Below are positions 52,306-61,902 of a stretch of DNA of 64,000 nucleotides, in pieces. Under the pieces are notes generated by a model. The model searched no databases and had not been told where the DNA came from. It saw only the letters and a program-made list of their open reading frames with translations. The stretch is from Pseudomonas viridiflava (lineage in GTDB: Bacteria; Pseudomonadota; Gammaproteobacteria; Pseudomonadales; Pseudomonadaceae), in contig NZ_UTIQ01000072.1 in NCBI RefSeq assembly GCF_900582625.1, positions 124,001 to 188,000 of the forward strand, written 5' to 3'. Both the position numbers and the translations under genes were made by a program. The first letter of the stretch is position 1; each line of letters opens with the position of its first letter.

Positions 52306-54210
52306 ATGGCCCAGCAAGGTTCCAGCTCTTACAACGCAGACGCCATCGAAGTCCTTTCCGGCCTCGATCCGGTGCGCAAGCGCCCGGGCATGTACACCGA
52401 CACCAGCCGTCCCAACCACCTGGCCCAGGAAGTGATCGACAACAGCGTCGACGAAGCCCTGGCCGGCCACGCCAGATCGGTGCAGGTGATCCTGCACGAA
52501 GACAACTCGCTGGAAGTGAGCGACGACGGCCGCGGGATGCCGGTGGACATCCACCCTGAAGAAGGCGTGCCGGGCGTTGAGCTGATCCTCACCAAGCTGC
52601 ATGCCGGCGGCAAATTCTCGAACAAGAACTACCAGTTCTCCGGTGGTCTGCATGGTGTGGGTATTTCGGTCGTTAACGCCCTGTCCACCAGCGTGGAAGT
52701 GCGGGTAAAACGCGACGGCAACGAATACCGCATGACCTTCGCCGACGGCTTCAAAGCCACTGATCTGGAAGTGATCGGCACTGTTGGCAAGCGCAATACC
52801 GGCACCAGCGTGCACTTCTGGCCCGACGGCAAATACTTCGATTCGCACAAATTTTCCGTCAGCCGCCTCAAGCACGTGCTCAAGGCCAAGGCCGTGCTGT
52901 GCCCGGGCCTGTCGGTGAGCTTTGAAGACAAAGCCAGCGGCGAAAAAATTGAATGGTTCTACGAAGATGGCCTGCGCTCGTACCTGGCCGATTCCGTCGC
53001 TGAGGTCGAGCGTCTGCCCAACGAGCCGTTCTGCGGCAGCCTTGCCGGCAATAAAGAGGCGGTGGATTGGGCCCTGCTGTGGCTGCCCGAAGGCGGCGAA
53101 AGCGTGCAGGAAAGCTACGTCAACCTGATCCCCACCGCCCAAGGCGGCACTCATGTGAACGGCCTTCGCCAAGGCCTGCTGGATGCGATGCGCGAGTTTT
53201 GCGAATTCCGTAGCCTGCTGCCGCGCGGCGTGAAGCTGGCGCCGGAAGACGTGTGGGAACGCATCGCCTTTGTGCTGTCGATGAAGATGCAGGAGCCGCA
53301 ATTCTCGGGGCAGACCAAAGAGCGCCTGTCCTCCCGCGAAGCCTCGGCCTTTGTTTCCGGCGTGGTCAAAGATGCCTTCAGCCTGTGGCTGAACCAGCAC
53401 CCGGAACTCGGTCTGCAATTGGCGGAATTGGCGATCAGCAACGCCGGTCGGCGCCTGAAAGCCGGTAAGAAAGTCGAACGCAAACGCATCACCCAGGGCC
53501 CGGCGCTGCCTGGCAAGCTGGCTGACTGCGCCGGCCAGGACCCGATGCGCTCCGAGCTGTTTCTGGTGGAAGGTGACTCCGCCGGCGGTTCGGCCAAGCA
53601 AGCGCGGGATAAAGAATTCCAAGCCATTCTTCCCCTGCGCGGCAAGATTCTGAACACCTGGGAAGTGGACGGCGGTGAAGTGCTGGCCAGCCAGGAAGTG
53701 CACAACATTGCCGTCGCCATTGGCGTCGACCCCGGCGCTGCGGACCTTTCGCAGCTGCGCTACGGCAAAATTTGCATCCTCGCCGACGCCGACTCGGACG
53801 GTCTGCACATCGCCACCTTGCTCTGTGCCTTGTTCGTGCGGCACTTCCGCGCACTGGTCGATGCCGGCCACGTGTATGTCGCCATGCCGCCGCTGTACCG
53901 CATCGACCTGGGCAAAGAGATTTACTACGCCCTGGACGAAGCCGAGCGCGATGGCATTCTTGACCGCCTGGTGGCCGAGAAAAAACGCGGCAAGCCGCAG
54001 GTCACGCGTTTTAAAGGGTTGGGCGAGATGAACCCGCCGCAACTGCGCGAAACCACCATGGACCCCAACACGCGCCGCCTGGTGCAGTTGACCCTGGAAG
54101 ACTTCGAGCTGACCCAGGAATTGATGGACATGCTGCTGGCGAAAAAACGCGCGGGCGACCGTAAAACCTGGCTGGAATCCAAAGGCGACTTGGCCGAGGT
54201 TCTGACCTGA
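52306..54210 (+). CDS. parE: DNA topoisomerase IV subunit B ParE
   Basis: ATPase subunit of the type II topoisomerase that decatenates daughter chromosomes. The 634 residues have the GHKL ATPase domain (VIDNSVDEALAGHA; SDDGRGMPVDIH; GGLHGVGISVVNAL) and the TOPRIM domain (EGDSAGGSAKQARDKEFQAI; DADSDGLHIATLL). It overlaps the following esterase gene by 1 nt (TGATG), tying its translation to a three-gene run ending in parC. Confidence 0.97.
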   Translation: MAQQGSSSYNADAIEVLSGLDPVRKRPGMYTDTSRPNHLAQEVIDNSVDEALAGHARSVQVILHEDNSLEVSDDGRGMPVDIHPEEGVPGVELILTKLHAGGKFSNKNYQFSGGLHGVGISVVNALSTSVEVRVKRDGNEYRMTFADGFKATDLEVIGTVGKRNTGTSVHFWPDGKYFDSHKFSVSRLKHVLKAKAVLCPGLSVSFEDKASGEKIEWFYEDGLRSYLADSVAEVERLPNEPFCGSLAGNKEAVDWALLWLPEGGESVQESYVNLIPTAQGGTHVNGLRQGLLDAMREFCEFRSLLPRGVKLAPEDVWERIAFVLSMKMQEPQFSGQTKERLSSREASAFVSGVVKDAFSLWLNQHPELGLQLAELAISNAGRRLKAGKKVERKRITQGPALPGKLADCAGQDPMRSELFLVEGDSAGGSAKQARDKEFQAILPLRGKILNTWEVDGGEVLASQEVHNIAVAIGVDPGAADLSQLRYGKICILADADSDGLHIATLLCALFVRHFRALVDAGHVYVAMPPLYRIDLGKEIYYALDEAERDGILDRLVAEKKRGKPQVTRFKGLGEMNPPQLRETTMDPNTRRLVQLTLEDFELTQELMDMLLAKKRAGDRKTWLESKGDLAEVLT

Positions 54211-55274
54211 TGCGCCAGCTGTTCGCGGCCCTGCTGCTGATAGCTGCTCCCGTTTTCGCGCAAACCTCGCCCCCGCCTGCGGCCGTCAAGCCGCAACCGG
54301 TGGTGGCCATGGATGCCGCCGAACCCGAGCAAGCGCCGGCCCCTACGCCGCCTTTCGAAGAGCTGAAACTGCTCAGCGAACAGGCGGTAGACGGCATGCC
54401 GACTGGCAACTTGTCTGGCCTGGCATGGTGCGGCGATGCGCTATGGACGGTGTCCGACCGCGACGATGATCGCGTTTACCGCCTCATCAACAAAGGCGCC
54501 GTGCTTAAGGCCGAGGTGGAACTGTTCGACGCCCCGCCTGCACCGCAAAGCCCGCTGCCCTGGGGCACGCGCGTGCGCAATTGGCTCGCCAGCCTGACCC
54601 GTGGCGGCGCGCTGGATTTCGAAGGCATCAGCTGCGATTCCAAGGGCAACCGGTACCTGGTCAGCGAAGCGGCGTCGGCCGTTCTGATGATTCCACCGGC
54701 CGGCACGGGCGAATGGCTGAACCTGCCGCCGGGCATGGTCCGTCAGGCGCGTGCCAGCGGCATGCTGCTGCATTTCAATGCGCTGTTCGAAGGGCTGGTG
54801 GTCGATGCCAAGGCCGAACGGTTGTGGCTGGCGGCCGAGCGCGAACGCCGGGGCTTGCTGGTGCTGCACAAGGTTGACGGTAGTTGGAAATGCGCCGGTG
54901 GCTGCGTGCTGATGAGCGAGGGCGGCGACGAACTGCCGCCGCCGCAAATGGGCACCAAACCCATGCCCAAAGACTTCGGCGACCTCGCCTTATACAAGAA
55001 TCATCTGTACACCCTTGAGCGCCTGACCCACCGAATTTGCCGCCGCGCCGTGGACACCGGCGAAGCCGAACACTGCTGGTCATTCGCCAACGAAGCGCTG
55101 ACCGACGCCCGCAAGTACGACGAACCGTGGGGCATGGCAGAAGCGCTGACCATCGATGAACAAGGTGCCTGGATCGGCCTAGACAACGGCAACAAAGCCC
55201 GTGGCGACGGTGAAGACCGCCCTATCGTCTGGCGCTTTGCCGCGCCGGCTGATGGCTGGAGCGCCAAGCCGTGA
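54210..55274 (+). CDS. Exported esterase-like phytase-family protein
   Basis: 354-residue protein with signal peptide (MRQLFAALLLIAAPVFAQ) and a Pro-rich spacer, then a beta-propeller-type domain of the esterase-like phytase family (GNLSGLAWCGDALWTVSDRD; LDFEGISCDSKGNRYLVSE; FNALFEGLVVD; EGLVVD and EPWGMAEALTIDEQGAWIGL). Acidic residues at propeller loops suggest calcium binding. It probably works in the periplasm on a phosphorylated substrate, not yet known. It lies between parE and a retropepsin gene with overlaps on both sides, an odd place for an exported protein. Confidence 0.8.
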   Translation: MRQLFAALLLIAAPVFAQTSPPPAAVKPQPVVAMDAAEPEQAPAPTPPFEELKLLSEQAVDGMPTGNLSGLAWCGDALWTVSDRDDDRVYRLINKGAVLKAEVELFDAPPAPQSPLPWGTRVRNWLASLTRGGALDFEGISCDSKGNRYLVSEAASAVLMIPPAGTGEWLNLPPGMVRQARASGMLLHFNALFEGLVVDAKAERLWLAAERERRGLLVLHKVDGSWKCAGGCVLMSEGGDELPPPQMGTKPMPKDFGDLALYKNHLYTLERLTHRICRRAVDTGEAEHCWSFANEALTDARKYDEPWGMAEALTIDEQGAWIGLDNGNKARGDGEDRPIVWRFAAPADGWSAKP

Positions 55275-55795
55275 CCGAACAAACCGTCGGCCGCCGCGCC
55301 GGTCGCGTGATGTGGGTGCTGTTCTGGGGCGCCGGCTTGGCGTTGGCCACGCACTTTTTCGGACAGTGGGAAGAGAAAAAGCACAACCCGAACCAGGTGC
55401 CGAGCTCGTCCCACGGCCAAGGCTTTATCGAAGTGCGCCTGGCCGGAAATGGCCAAGGCCACTTTGTTTCGACCGGCGCCATTAATGGCAACACCGTGCT
55501 GTTTATGCTCGACACCGGCGCCACCGACGTGGCCATTCCCGGCGAGATGGCCGACAGCCTCAAGCTGGAACGCGGCGCGCCGGTAACCGTGAGCACTGCC
55601 AACGGCATGAGCACCGGTTACCGCACCCGAATCGACAGCCTGCAATTGGGCGAGATCGTGCTGCACAACGTGCGCGCCCTGGTGGCGCCCGGCATGCAGG
55701 GCGACGAAGTGCTGCTGGGCATGAGCGCACTCAAACAACTGGAATTCACCCAGCGCGACGGCACCTTGGTGCTGCGCCAGACCACCACACAATGA
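55271..55795 (+). CDS. Membrane-anchored retropepsin-like aspartic protease
   Basis: 174-residue protein with one N-terminal membrane helix ([19 protein letters not shown]) and a retropepsin domain with the active-site motif [13 protein letters not shown] and the later hydrophobic-hydrophobic-Gly turn in VLLGMSAL. It is the clan AA aspartic protease family TIGR02281-type; retropepsins act as dimers, each giving one Asp. The start GTG overlaps the previous stop by 4 nt (GTGA). The target protein is unknown. Confidence 0.88.
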   Translation: MTEQTVGRRAGRVMWVLFWGAGLALATHFFGQWEEKKHNPNQVPSSSHGQGFIEVRLAGNGQGHFVSTGAINGNTVLFMLDTGATDVAIPGEMADSLKLERGAPVTVSTANGMSTGYRTRIDSLQLGEIVLHNVRALVAPGMQGDEVLLGMSALKQLEFTQRDGTLVLRQTTTQ

Positions 55796-55802
55796 GGCAC
55801 GC

Positions 55803-58055
55803 ATGAGCGACTCTCTAGACCTGAGCCTGGACGGCGTGGAGCGGCGCTCCCTGGCCGACTTCACCGAGCAGGCCTACCTCAACTATTCCATGTACGTAAT
55901 CATGGACCGCGCCCTGCCGCACATTGGCGACGGCCTGAAACCGGTACAGCGGCGCATCATCTACGCCATGAGCGAGCTGGGCCTGGACGCCGACTCCAAG
56001 CACAAGAAATCGGCGCGTACCGTCGGTGACGTGCTGGGTAAGTTTCACCCCCACGGCGACTCCGCGTGCTACGAAGCCATGGTGCTGATGGCCCAGCCGT
56101 TCAGCTATCGCTACACGCTGGTCGACGGCCAGGGCAACTGGGGCGCGCCGGATGATCCGAAATCCTTCGCCGCCATGCGCTACACCGAGGCGCGCCTGTC
56201 GCGTTATTCGGAAGTGCTGCTCACCGAACTGGGCCAAGGCACCGCCGACTGGGTGCCGAACTTCGACGGCACGCTCGACGAACCCGCCGTGCTGCCGGCG
56301 CGCCTGCCCAACCTGCTGCTCAACGGCACCACCGGTATTGCCGTGGGCATGGCCACCGACGTACCGCCGCACAACCTGCGCGAAGTCGCCAGCGCCTGCG
56401 TGCGCCTGCTCGATGAGCCGAAGGCCACGGTTGAAGAGCTCTGCGAACACGTGCTCGGCCCGGATTACCCGACCGAAGCCGAAGTGATTACCCCGCGCGC
56501 CGACCTGCTGAAAATCTACGAAACCGGCAAAGGCTCGGTGCGTATGCGCGCGGTGTACCGCGTGGAAGATGGCGACATCGTTGTTACCGCGCTGCCGCAC
56601 CAAGTGTCGGGCGCCAAAGTGCTGGAACAGATCGCCGGTCAGATGCAGGCGAAAAAGCTTCCGATGGTCGCCGACCTGCGCGATGAGTCGGACCACGAAC
56701 ACCCGTGCCGTATCGTCATCATTCCGCGTTCCAACCGCGTCGATGCCGACGAGTTGATGCAGCATCTGTTTGCCACCACCGAGCTGGAATCCAGCTACCG
56801 GGTGAACATCAACATCATTGGCCTGGACGGCAAACCGCAGGTTAAAAACCTGCGCGACCTGCTCAGCGAATGGCTGGTGTTCCGCATCGGCACCGTGCGC
56901 CGTCGCCTGCAATTCCGTCTGGATAAAGTCGAGCGCCGCCTGCACCTGTTGGACGGCTTGCTGATCGCCTTCCTCAACCTGGATGAAGTCATTCATATCA
57001 TCCGCACCGAGGACCATCCCAAGTCGGTGCTGATGGAGCGCTTTGCGCTGACCGACACCCAGGCCGATTACATCCTCGACACCCGCCTGCGCCAATTGGC
57101 ACGGTTGGAAGAGATGAAAATCCGTGGTGAACAGGAAGAGCTCGCCAAAGAACAAGCCAAGCTGCAGGCCCTGCTGGGCAGCGAAACCAAGCTGCGCAAA
57201 CTGGTGCGCACCGAGCTGATCGCCGACGCCGAAACCTACGGCGACAACCGCCGCTCGCCCATCGTGGCGCGCGCCGAAGCCAAAGCACTGTCGGAAACCG
57301 AGCTGATGCCCACCGAGCCGGTGACCGTGGTGGTGTCGGAAAAAGGCTGGGTGCGCTGTGCCAAAGGTCACGACATCGACGCCACCTCGCTCTCCTACAA
57401 AGCCGGCGACGAATTCAAGGCCTCGGCACCGGGGCGCTCGAACCAATACGCGGTATTTATCGACTCGACCGGGCGCAGCTACTCGCTGGCGGCGCACTCG
57501 CTGCCGTCCGCACGGGGCCAGGGCGAACCGTTGACCGGCCGCCTGACGCCACCGCCAGGCGCAACATTCGAATGCGTGTTGCTGCCCGAGGACGACGCGC
57601 TGTTCGTCATCGCCTCCGACGCCGGCTACGGCTTCGTGGTGAAAGGTGAAGACCTGCAAGCCAAGAACAAGGCCGGTAAGGCCCTGCTCAGCCTGCCCAA
57701 CGGCGCCAAAGTGTTGCTGCCGCAACCGGTGGCAAACCGCGAGGAAGACTGGCTGGCGGCGGTGACCACCGAAGGCCGCCTGCTGCTGTTCAAGGTTGCC
57801 GACCTGCCGCAACTGGGCAAAGGCAAGGGCAACAAAATCATCGGCGTACCGGGTGATCGCGTGGCTAACCGCGAAGAGTTCGTCACCGGACTGGCCGTGT
57901 TGCCTGCAGGCGCTACGCTGGTGCTGCAAGCCGGCAAGCGCACGCTGTCGCTGAAAGCCGATGATCTGGAGCATTACAAAGGCGAACGCGGCCGTCGCGG
58001 CAACAAACTGCCCCGTGGCTTCCAGCGTGTCGACGGATTGCTCGTCGAGGCGTAA
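55803..58055 (+). CDS. parC: DNA topoisomerase IV subunit A ParC
   Basis: Breakage-reunion subunit of topoisomerase IV. The 750 residues have the winged-helix domain with [12 protein letters not shown], where Ser87 and Glu91 (the quinolone-resistance positions) are wild type, and the catalytic Tyr in [11 protein letters not shown]. The C-terminal beta-pinwheel carries repeats such as [18 protein letters not shown]. The ATG has GAGG upstream and lies 7 nt after the retropepsin gene. Confidence 0.97.
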   Translation: MSDSLDLSLDGVERRSLADFTEQAYLNYSMYVIMDRALPHIGDGLKPVQRRIIYAMSELGLDADSKHKKSARTVGDVLGKFHPHGDSACYEAMVLMAQPFSYRYTLVDGQGNWGAPDDPKSFAAMRYTEARLSRYSEVLLTELGQGTADWVPNFDGTLDEPAVLPARLPNLLLNGTTGIAVGMATDVPPHNLREVASACVRLLDEPKATVEELCEHVLGPDYPTEAEVITPRADLLKIYETGKGSVRMRAVYRVEDGDIVVTALPHQVSGAKVLEQIAGQMQAKKLPMVADLRDESDHEHPCRIVIIPRSNRVDADELMQHLFATTELESSYRVNINIIGLDGKPQVKNLRDLLSEWLVFRIGTVRRRLQFRLDKVERRLHLLDGLLIAFLNLDEVIHIIRTEDHPKSVLMERFALTDTQADYILDTRLRQLARLEEMKIRGEQEELAKEQAKLQALLGSETKLRKLVRTELIADAETYGDNRRSPIVARAEAKALSETELMPTEPVTVVVSEKGWVRCAKGHDIDATSLSYKAGDEFKASAPGRSNQYAVFIDSTGRSYSLAAHSLPSARGQGEPLTGRLTPPPGATFECVLLPEDDALFVIASDAGYGFVVKGEDLQAKNKAGKALLSLPNGAKVLLPQPVANREEDWLAAVTTEGRLLLFKVADLPQLGKGKGNKIIGVPGDRVANREEFVTGLAVLPAGATLVLQAGKRTLSLKADDLEHYKGERGRRGNKLPRGFQRVDGLLVEA

Positions 58056-58265
58056 CGGCACGAACGACGCGCATTACCGCTTGAAGCGCGCTGTTCGCTA
58101 CCAGATCGGCGCGTTTTGCCTGCCTGCGCCGCTCTAAATCGCCATCACGAAGCACGCCGTAACCTTCGCAAGGCTGGAGTCACAGGCAGGTTTGTCGGAT
58201 GATAGCCGGCCTTGGCCCAGTGTTTTGACTGCAAGCGGCCCCGCGCCGCTGCCTGGATGAACTAG

Positions 58266-58970
58266 ATGATTTCGTTGCGAATTCCCTCGCTGCTGTTACT
58301 GACCAGCCTGTTGAGCATGGTCGGCTGCGTCGCTCAGCAACCAGTGACGTTGTACCAACTCGACAGTGGCAACCCGAAAATGCCCGTCGCCAACAAAGGC
58401 GTCGCGGTGCTGCTGGGGCCGGTGTCCATCGCCGACTACCTGCAACAACCCACCCTGCTGCAACGCCAACCAGACGGCAGCCTGACGCCCGCCACCGAAG
58501 CCCGCTGGGCCGGAGCGCTGGGCGCGGATATCGATCAGGTATTGCTGCGCCAACTGGCCTCGCGCCTGGAAACCCAACGCCTGGTGATGGCGCCTGGCGG
58601 TGCCGGGTTTGTGCCCGACGTTCAAGTGGAATTGACCATCAGCCGCATGGACTCAGGTCCGCTGCAACCAGCGGTGTTGGACGCGCAGTGGCGCTTGCTG
58701 GACCGTCGCGGCCAACTGCGTGACAGTCGCCTGATTCATATCGAAGAACCGCACCTGGGCGGCTCGGCCGATCAGGTTCGGGCGCAGAGCGTGGTGTTGC
58801 GGCGCTTGGCCGAGCAGTTGGCGACAGCCATCAAGCCGATGTCGGAGCAGCCCATCGCTGAAGAAACGCGCAAGCCAGCGGCGGTGCCCACACCGGCCAA
58901 AACGCCGGAACCCCCGCAAATCCCGAAGGCGGCGCCGGTCAGGCAGCAGACCGAAGTGTTCCGCTTCTAG
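58266..58970 (+). CDS. PqiC-family ABC-transport auxiliary lipoprotein
   Basis: 234-residue lipoprotein: signal with lipobox LSMVGC and lipid-accepting Cys21. The domain (LYQLDSG, GVAVLLGPVSIADYLQQPTL, WAGALGADIDQVLLRQLASR) is the DUF330/PqiC type found in MCE lipid-transport systems such as PqiABC. PqiA and PqiB partners are not adjacent here. The tail is Pro-rich, a flexible spacer. An upstream region of 210 nt shows no clear promoter. A terminator follows. Confidence 0.88.
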   Translation: MISLRIPSLLLLTSLLSMVGCVAQQPVTLYQLDSGNPKMPVANKGVAVLLGPVSIADYLQQPTLLQRQPDGSLTPATEARWAGALGADIDQVLLRQLASRLETQRLVMAPGGAGFVPDVQVELTISRMDSGPLQPAVLDAQWRLLDRRGQLRDSRLIHIEEPHLGGSADQVRAQSVVLRRLAEQLATAIKPMSEQPIAEETRKPAAVPTPAKTPEPPQIPKAAPVRQQTEVFRF

Positions 58971-58974
58971 GAAG

Positions 58975-59004
58975 AAAAAAACCGCCCGAGATGGCGGTTT
59001 TTTT
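58975..59004 (+). terminator. Intrinsic terminator after the PqiC-type gene
   Basis: ACCGCC (58981-58986) pairs with GGCGGT (58993-58998), loop CGAGAT, with an A-run before and a run of seven T residues after. It works in both directions. Confidence 0.92.
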
Positions 59005-59027
59005 ATAGCGGCTGGAACAGTCAAAAA

Positions 59028-59090
59028 GCATCGCGGCTAAGCCGCTCCCACAGGTTGCACAGCCTGTAGGAGCGGCTTTAGCCGCGATGC
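59028..59090. repeat. REPIN, GAGCGGCTTTAGCCGCGAT type
   Basis: Left arm GCATCGCGGCTAAGCCGCTC at 59028 (one A missing from the centre) and right arm GTAGGAGCGGCTTTAGCCGC to 59090, with about 16 nt between. It separates the PqiC-type gene from the convergent waaA. Confidence 0.9.
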
Positions 59091-59108
59091 GATTGCCTGG
59101 CCACCGTC

Positions 59109-60383
59109 TTACTTCAACAACGAACCCAAGCCGACAAGCAACCGCTCAAGCGCGCCCTTGTTGCGCTGCATCACCGCCAGCCCCGCCGCGCTCATCAGCT
59201 CGGCTTGCTGCGGTTGCTGCCACAGCTCGCCCACCGCTTCGGCCAGCGCCTGGGCGTCGTTCACTTCGCGCAAGGCTTGGGCATCGCGCAATTGCGCAGC
59301 GATATCGAGAAAGTTGAATAGATGCGGTCCGCTCAGTACCGGTTTGCCCAGCGCCGCCGGTTCCAGCAGGTTATGCCCGCCATTGGCGACCAGGCTACCG
59401 CCGACCAACGCGACATCAGCCAGGGCATAGAGAAACAGCAGCTCGCCCATGGTGTCGCCGAGCAGCACCTGCGTGGTGTCGTTGACCGGCGCGGCGGTGG
59501 AGCGGCGCACGGTGTTCAGACCGGCTTTGCCACATAACTCGAACACGCTGTTGAAGCGCTCAGGATGGCGCGGCACCAGAATCAACAGCGCATCGCGGTG
59601 CGTGGCAAGCAAGCGTTGGTGGGCGGCCAGCACAATTTCGTCTTCGCCGGCATGGGTGCTGGCGGCGATCCACACCGGACGGCCTTCGGCTTGCCATTCA
59701 ATGCGCAGCGCGTGGGCGCGTTGCAGCAGTTCGGGGTCAATGCTGAGGTCGAACTTGATCGAGCCGGTCACCGTTACGCATTCAGGCCGCGCGCCCAAGC
59801 TGCGAAAGCGCTCGGCTTCGGCGTCGGTTTGCACCGCCAGCAGGCTCATTTCGGCCAGCATCGGCGCAGTCAGCTTGGCGAAACGCCCATAGCCGCGCGC
59901 CGACCGTTCAGACAGGCGCCCGTTGGCCAGCGCCACCGGAATGCCCCGCCGCGCGCACTGGTGAATGTGGTTGGGCCACAGCTCGGTTTCCATGATGATC
60001 GCCAACCTCGGCTGCGCGCGGTCGAGAAAACGCGCCGCCGCCCACGGCAAGTCGTAGGGCAGATAGCAATGTTGAATCAGCGGGTCGCCGGCAAACAGCG
60101 CGTGAATGCGCTCGGAGCCCGTGGGCGTCATGCAGGTGACGGTGATCGGCAGTTGCGGATAACGCTGGCGCAGAGCGCGCACCATCGGCGCGGCGGCAAT
60201 GCTCTCGCCCACCGACACGGCATGCACCCAGATGCCGCCGATTTGCAACGGCGGCAAACCGATAGCGAAGCGCTCATTAATGCGTTGGCCGTAGGCCGGC
60301 GCCTTGCGGGCGCGAAGCAACAGGCGCAGCGCAATCAGCGGCAGGGCCAGGTGAAACAGCACGGTGTAGAGGGTTCTATTCAT
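59109..60383 (-). CDS. waaA: 3-deoxy-D-manno-octulosonic acid transferase WaaA (KdtA)
   Basis: Inner-membrane GT30 transferase adding two Kdo residues from CMP-Kdo to lipid IVA, upstream of the heptosyltransferases coded at the left of this window. The 424 residues start with a membrane anchor (MNRTLYTVLFHLALPLIALR), then GESIAAAP, the catalytic region METELWPNHI, and a donor-site region (VGGSLVANGGHNLLEPAALG). ATG at 60383. It is adjacent to a LysR gene on the same strand with a 44-nt gap. Confidence 0.96.
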   Translation of the reverse strand: MNRTLYTVLFHLALPLIALRLLLRARKAPAYGQRINERFAIGLPPLQIGGIWVHAVSVGESIAAAPMVRALRQRYPQLPITVTCMTPTGSERIHALFAGDPLIQHCYLPYDLPWAAARFLDRAQPRLAIIMETELWPNHIHQCARRGIPVALANGRLSERSARGYGRFAKLTAPMLAEMSLLAVQTDAEAERFRSLGARPECVTVTGSIKFDLSIDPELLQRAHALRIEWQAEGRPVWIAASTHAGEDEIVLAAHQRLLATHRDALLILVPRHPERFNSVFELCGKAGLNTVRRSTAAPVNDTTQVLLGDTMGELLFLYALADVALVGGSLVANGGHNLLEPAALGKPVLSGPHLFNFLDIAAQLRDAQALREVNDAQALAEAVGELWQQPQQAELMSAAGLAVMQRNKGALERLLVGLGSLLK

Positions 60384-60427
60384 GCCGCGCAGTTTACTGA
60401 GTTCATCATCAAGATGAAGCGCCTCGC

Positions 60428-61312
60428 TTAGCCGATTGCTTGCAGGTGCTCAGCAAAGCAGTCGGCCAGCCACACGGCCGCGGGCCCCAAGGCTTCGTCG
60501 CGGCGACAGACCAATTCGACCACCAACGGCGGCGGCGTCCAGTCGCTGCGCAGTTCCACCAATTGATTGAGATACGTCGGGTATTGCGCGACGTGGCGCG
60601 GCAGCCAGGCCCAGCCCAAGTTACGCATCACCAGCTCAGCCATGGAATAGAAGCTGTCGGTGCGCCACACAGCCGGACTGATTTGCTCGCCGCCCGGGTA
60701 GTGCCGTTCCTGCGGCGCCATAAGCAGTTGGCGGTGTTGCGCCAGCGCATGTCGGCCAACGTAGTGCGCCTTGGCCAGGGCGTGCCCGGCGCCACACACG
60801 GTGACCATCTCGATCGTGCCCAGGCGCTGACGCTCCAAGGCGCGCGGCATGTTTTCGTGGTGGAACAGCAAGCCAAGGTCAGCGCGCCGGTCCAGCAGTT
60901 TCCCCGCCACATCGCCCTGCGCGCCGCTGGACAACTGCACTTCCAGGCGCGGAAATTGCCGGGCCAGCGCTTCAAGGCTATCGAGCACAGGTTGGTAGGG
61001 CATCGCCTCATCTTGTGCCAGACGCAGGCACGCTTCTTCCCCTCTGACTAACCCCAGGGCGCGACCTTCCAAGCGTTCGCACTGGCGCAAGATTTCCCGC
61101 GCATCTTCCAGCAGCACCTGTCCGGCCTCGGTGAGACGCGGTTGACGGCCGCTGCTGCGGTCGAACAGCAACATGCCCAAGTCGGCCTCCAACAAGGCGA
61201 TGGCACTGCTCACCGCCGACTGCGCGCGCCCCAAACGCCGGGCAACCGCCGAGAACGACTGGCTTTCGGCCACGCTGACAAACAACCGCAACTGCTCGAA
61301 ATTCCACTGCAT
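60428..61312 (-). CDS. LysR-family transcriptional regulator
   Basis: 294-residue regulator with an N-terminal winged HTH (SQSFSAVARRLGRAQSAVSS, residues about 17-45) and a C-terminal periplasmic-binding-like effector domain. It is divergent from the SMR efflux gene, with 103 nt between the two starts, the usual position for a LysR regulator of its neighbour. An ATAAAGTC/ATAGCT-rich stretch in the gap could be its site but no clear T-N11-A motif was proven. The inducer is unknown. Confidence 0.9.
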   Translation of the reverse strand: MQWNFEQLRLFVSVAESQSFSAVARRLGRAQSAVSSAIALLEADLGMLLFDRSSGRQPRLTEAGQVLLEDAREILRQCERLEGRALGLVRGEEACLRLAQDEAMPYQPVLDSLEALARQFPRLEVQLSSGAQGDVAGKLLDRRADLGLLFHHENMPRALERQRLGTIEMVTVCGAGHALAKAHYVGRHALAQHRQLLMAPQERHYPGGEQISPAVWRTDSFYSMAELVMRNLGWAWLPRHVAQYPTYLNQLVELRSDWTPPPLVVELVCRRDEALGPAAVWLADCFAEHLQAIG

Positions 61313-61415
61313 GGCGGCAACCTATCTCCAAACACGATAGCTAATGACTTTATCCCATCGCCACAGCGCTTAGAATCCCGCCATCGAAACAGTCGCCTAT
61401 ATAAGGAGCGCCGCC

Positions 61416-61748
61416 ATGTCCGGTTACCTGTACCTCGGCATCGCCATTGCCTCGGAAGTGATCGCCACCACCTCAATGAAAGCCATCGACGGCTTCAACA
61501 AGCCGCTGCCATTGGTGCTGGTCATCGTTGGCTACGCCATTTCCTTCTGGATGCTGACGCTGGTGGTGCGCAGCATTCCGGTCGGCGTGGCGTACGCAGT
61601 GTGGGCCGGGTTGGGCATCGTGCTGGTGAGCATCGCTGCGGCGATTATTTACAGCCAGAAGCTCGATGTACCGGCGATGTTGGGCATGGCCATGATCGTG
61701 GCGGGGGTTGTGGTGATTCAGTTGTTTTCCAGCACGACCGGGCACTGA
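61416..61748 (+). CDS. SMR-family small multidrug efflux protein (EmrE-like)
   Basis: 110-residue protein with four membrane segments, the size of small multidrug resistance transporters. It has the proton/substrate Glu in GIAIASEVIATTSMK (Glu14) and the GVAYAVWAGLGIVLVS segment typical of EmrE, which exports quaternary ammonium cations by proton antiport. AAGGAG precedes the ATG. The LysR gene diverges from it and may regulate it. Confidence 0.92.
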   Translation: MSGYLYLGIAIASEVIATTSMKAIDGFNKPLPLVLVIVGYAISFWMLTLVVRSIPVGVAYAVWAGLGIVLVSIAAAIIYSQKLDVPAMLGMAMIVAGVVVIQLFSSTTGH

Positions 61749-61763
61749 CGCCAACGCGCTTTT

Positions 61764-61830
61764 GTAGGAGCGAGCTTGCTCGCGAATGGGCCTCGTGCCA
61801 GAAGTGCTTCGCGAGCAAGCTCGCTCCTAC
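61764..61830. repeat. REPIN, GAGCGAGCTTGCTCGCGAA type
   Basis: Left arm GTAGGAGCGAGCTTGCTCGC at 61764 and the exact inverse arm ending GAGCAAGCTCGCTCCTAC at 61830, about 21 nt between. It is the same family as the copy at 19700. Confidence 0.92.
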
Positions 61831-61867
61831 GGAAATAGCAAGCCGCCCTACCCTCGAAACCCAGCGT

Positions 61868-61873
61868 TATACT
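61868..61873 (+). promoter_or_regulatory. Candidate -10 box of the FAD oxidoreductase gene
   Basis: TATACT at 61868-61873 within GCGTTATACTGCCGCC, 29 nt before the ATG at 61903. No good -35 is visible at the proper distance. The same GTTATACTGC context precedes the Smp-like gene at 40864. Confidence 0.4.
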
Positions 61874-61902
61874 GCCGCCCTGTTTTTCTGAAGGCAGCTC
61901 CC

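Noticed and set aside
55815..58061. Open frame of 748 codons on the minus strand opposite parC
   Set aside because: Antisense shadow of a high-GC gene; rich in His/Gln/Val repeats without any protein family.
61786..61902. N-terminal extension of the FAD oxidoreductase
   Set aside because: It would translate the REPIN and the -10 box; the FAD motif sits right after the ATG at 61903.
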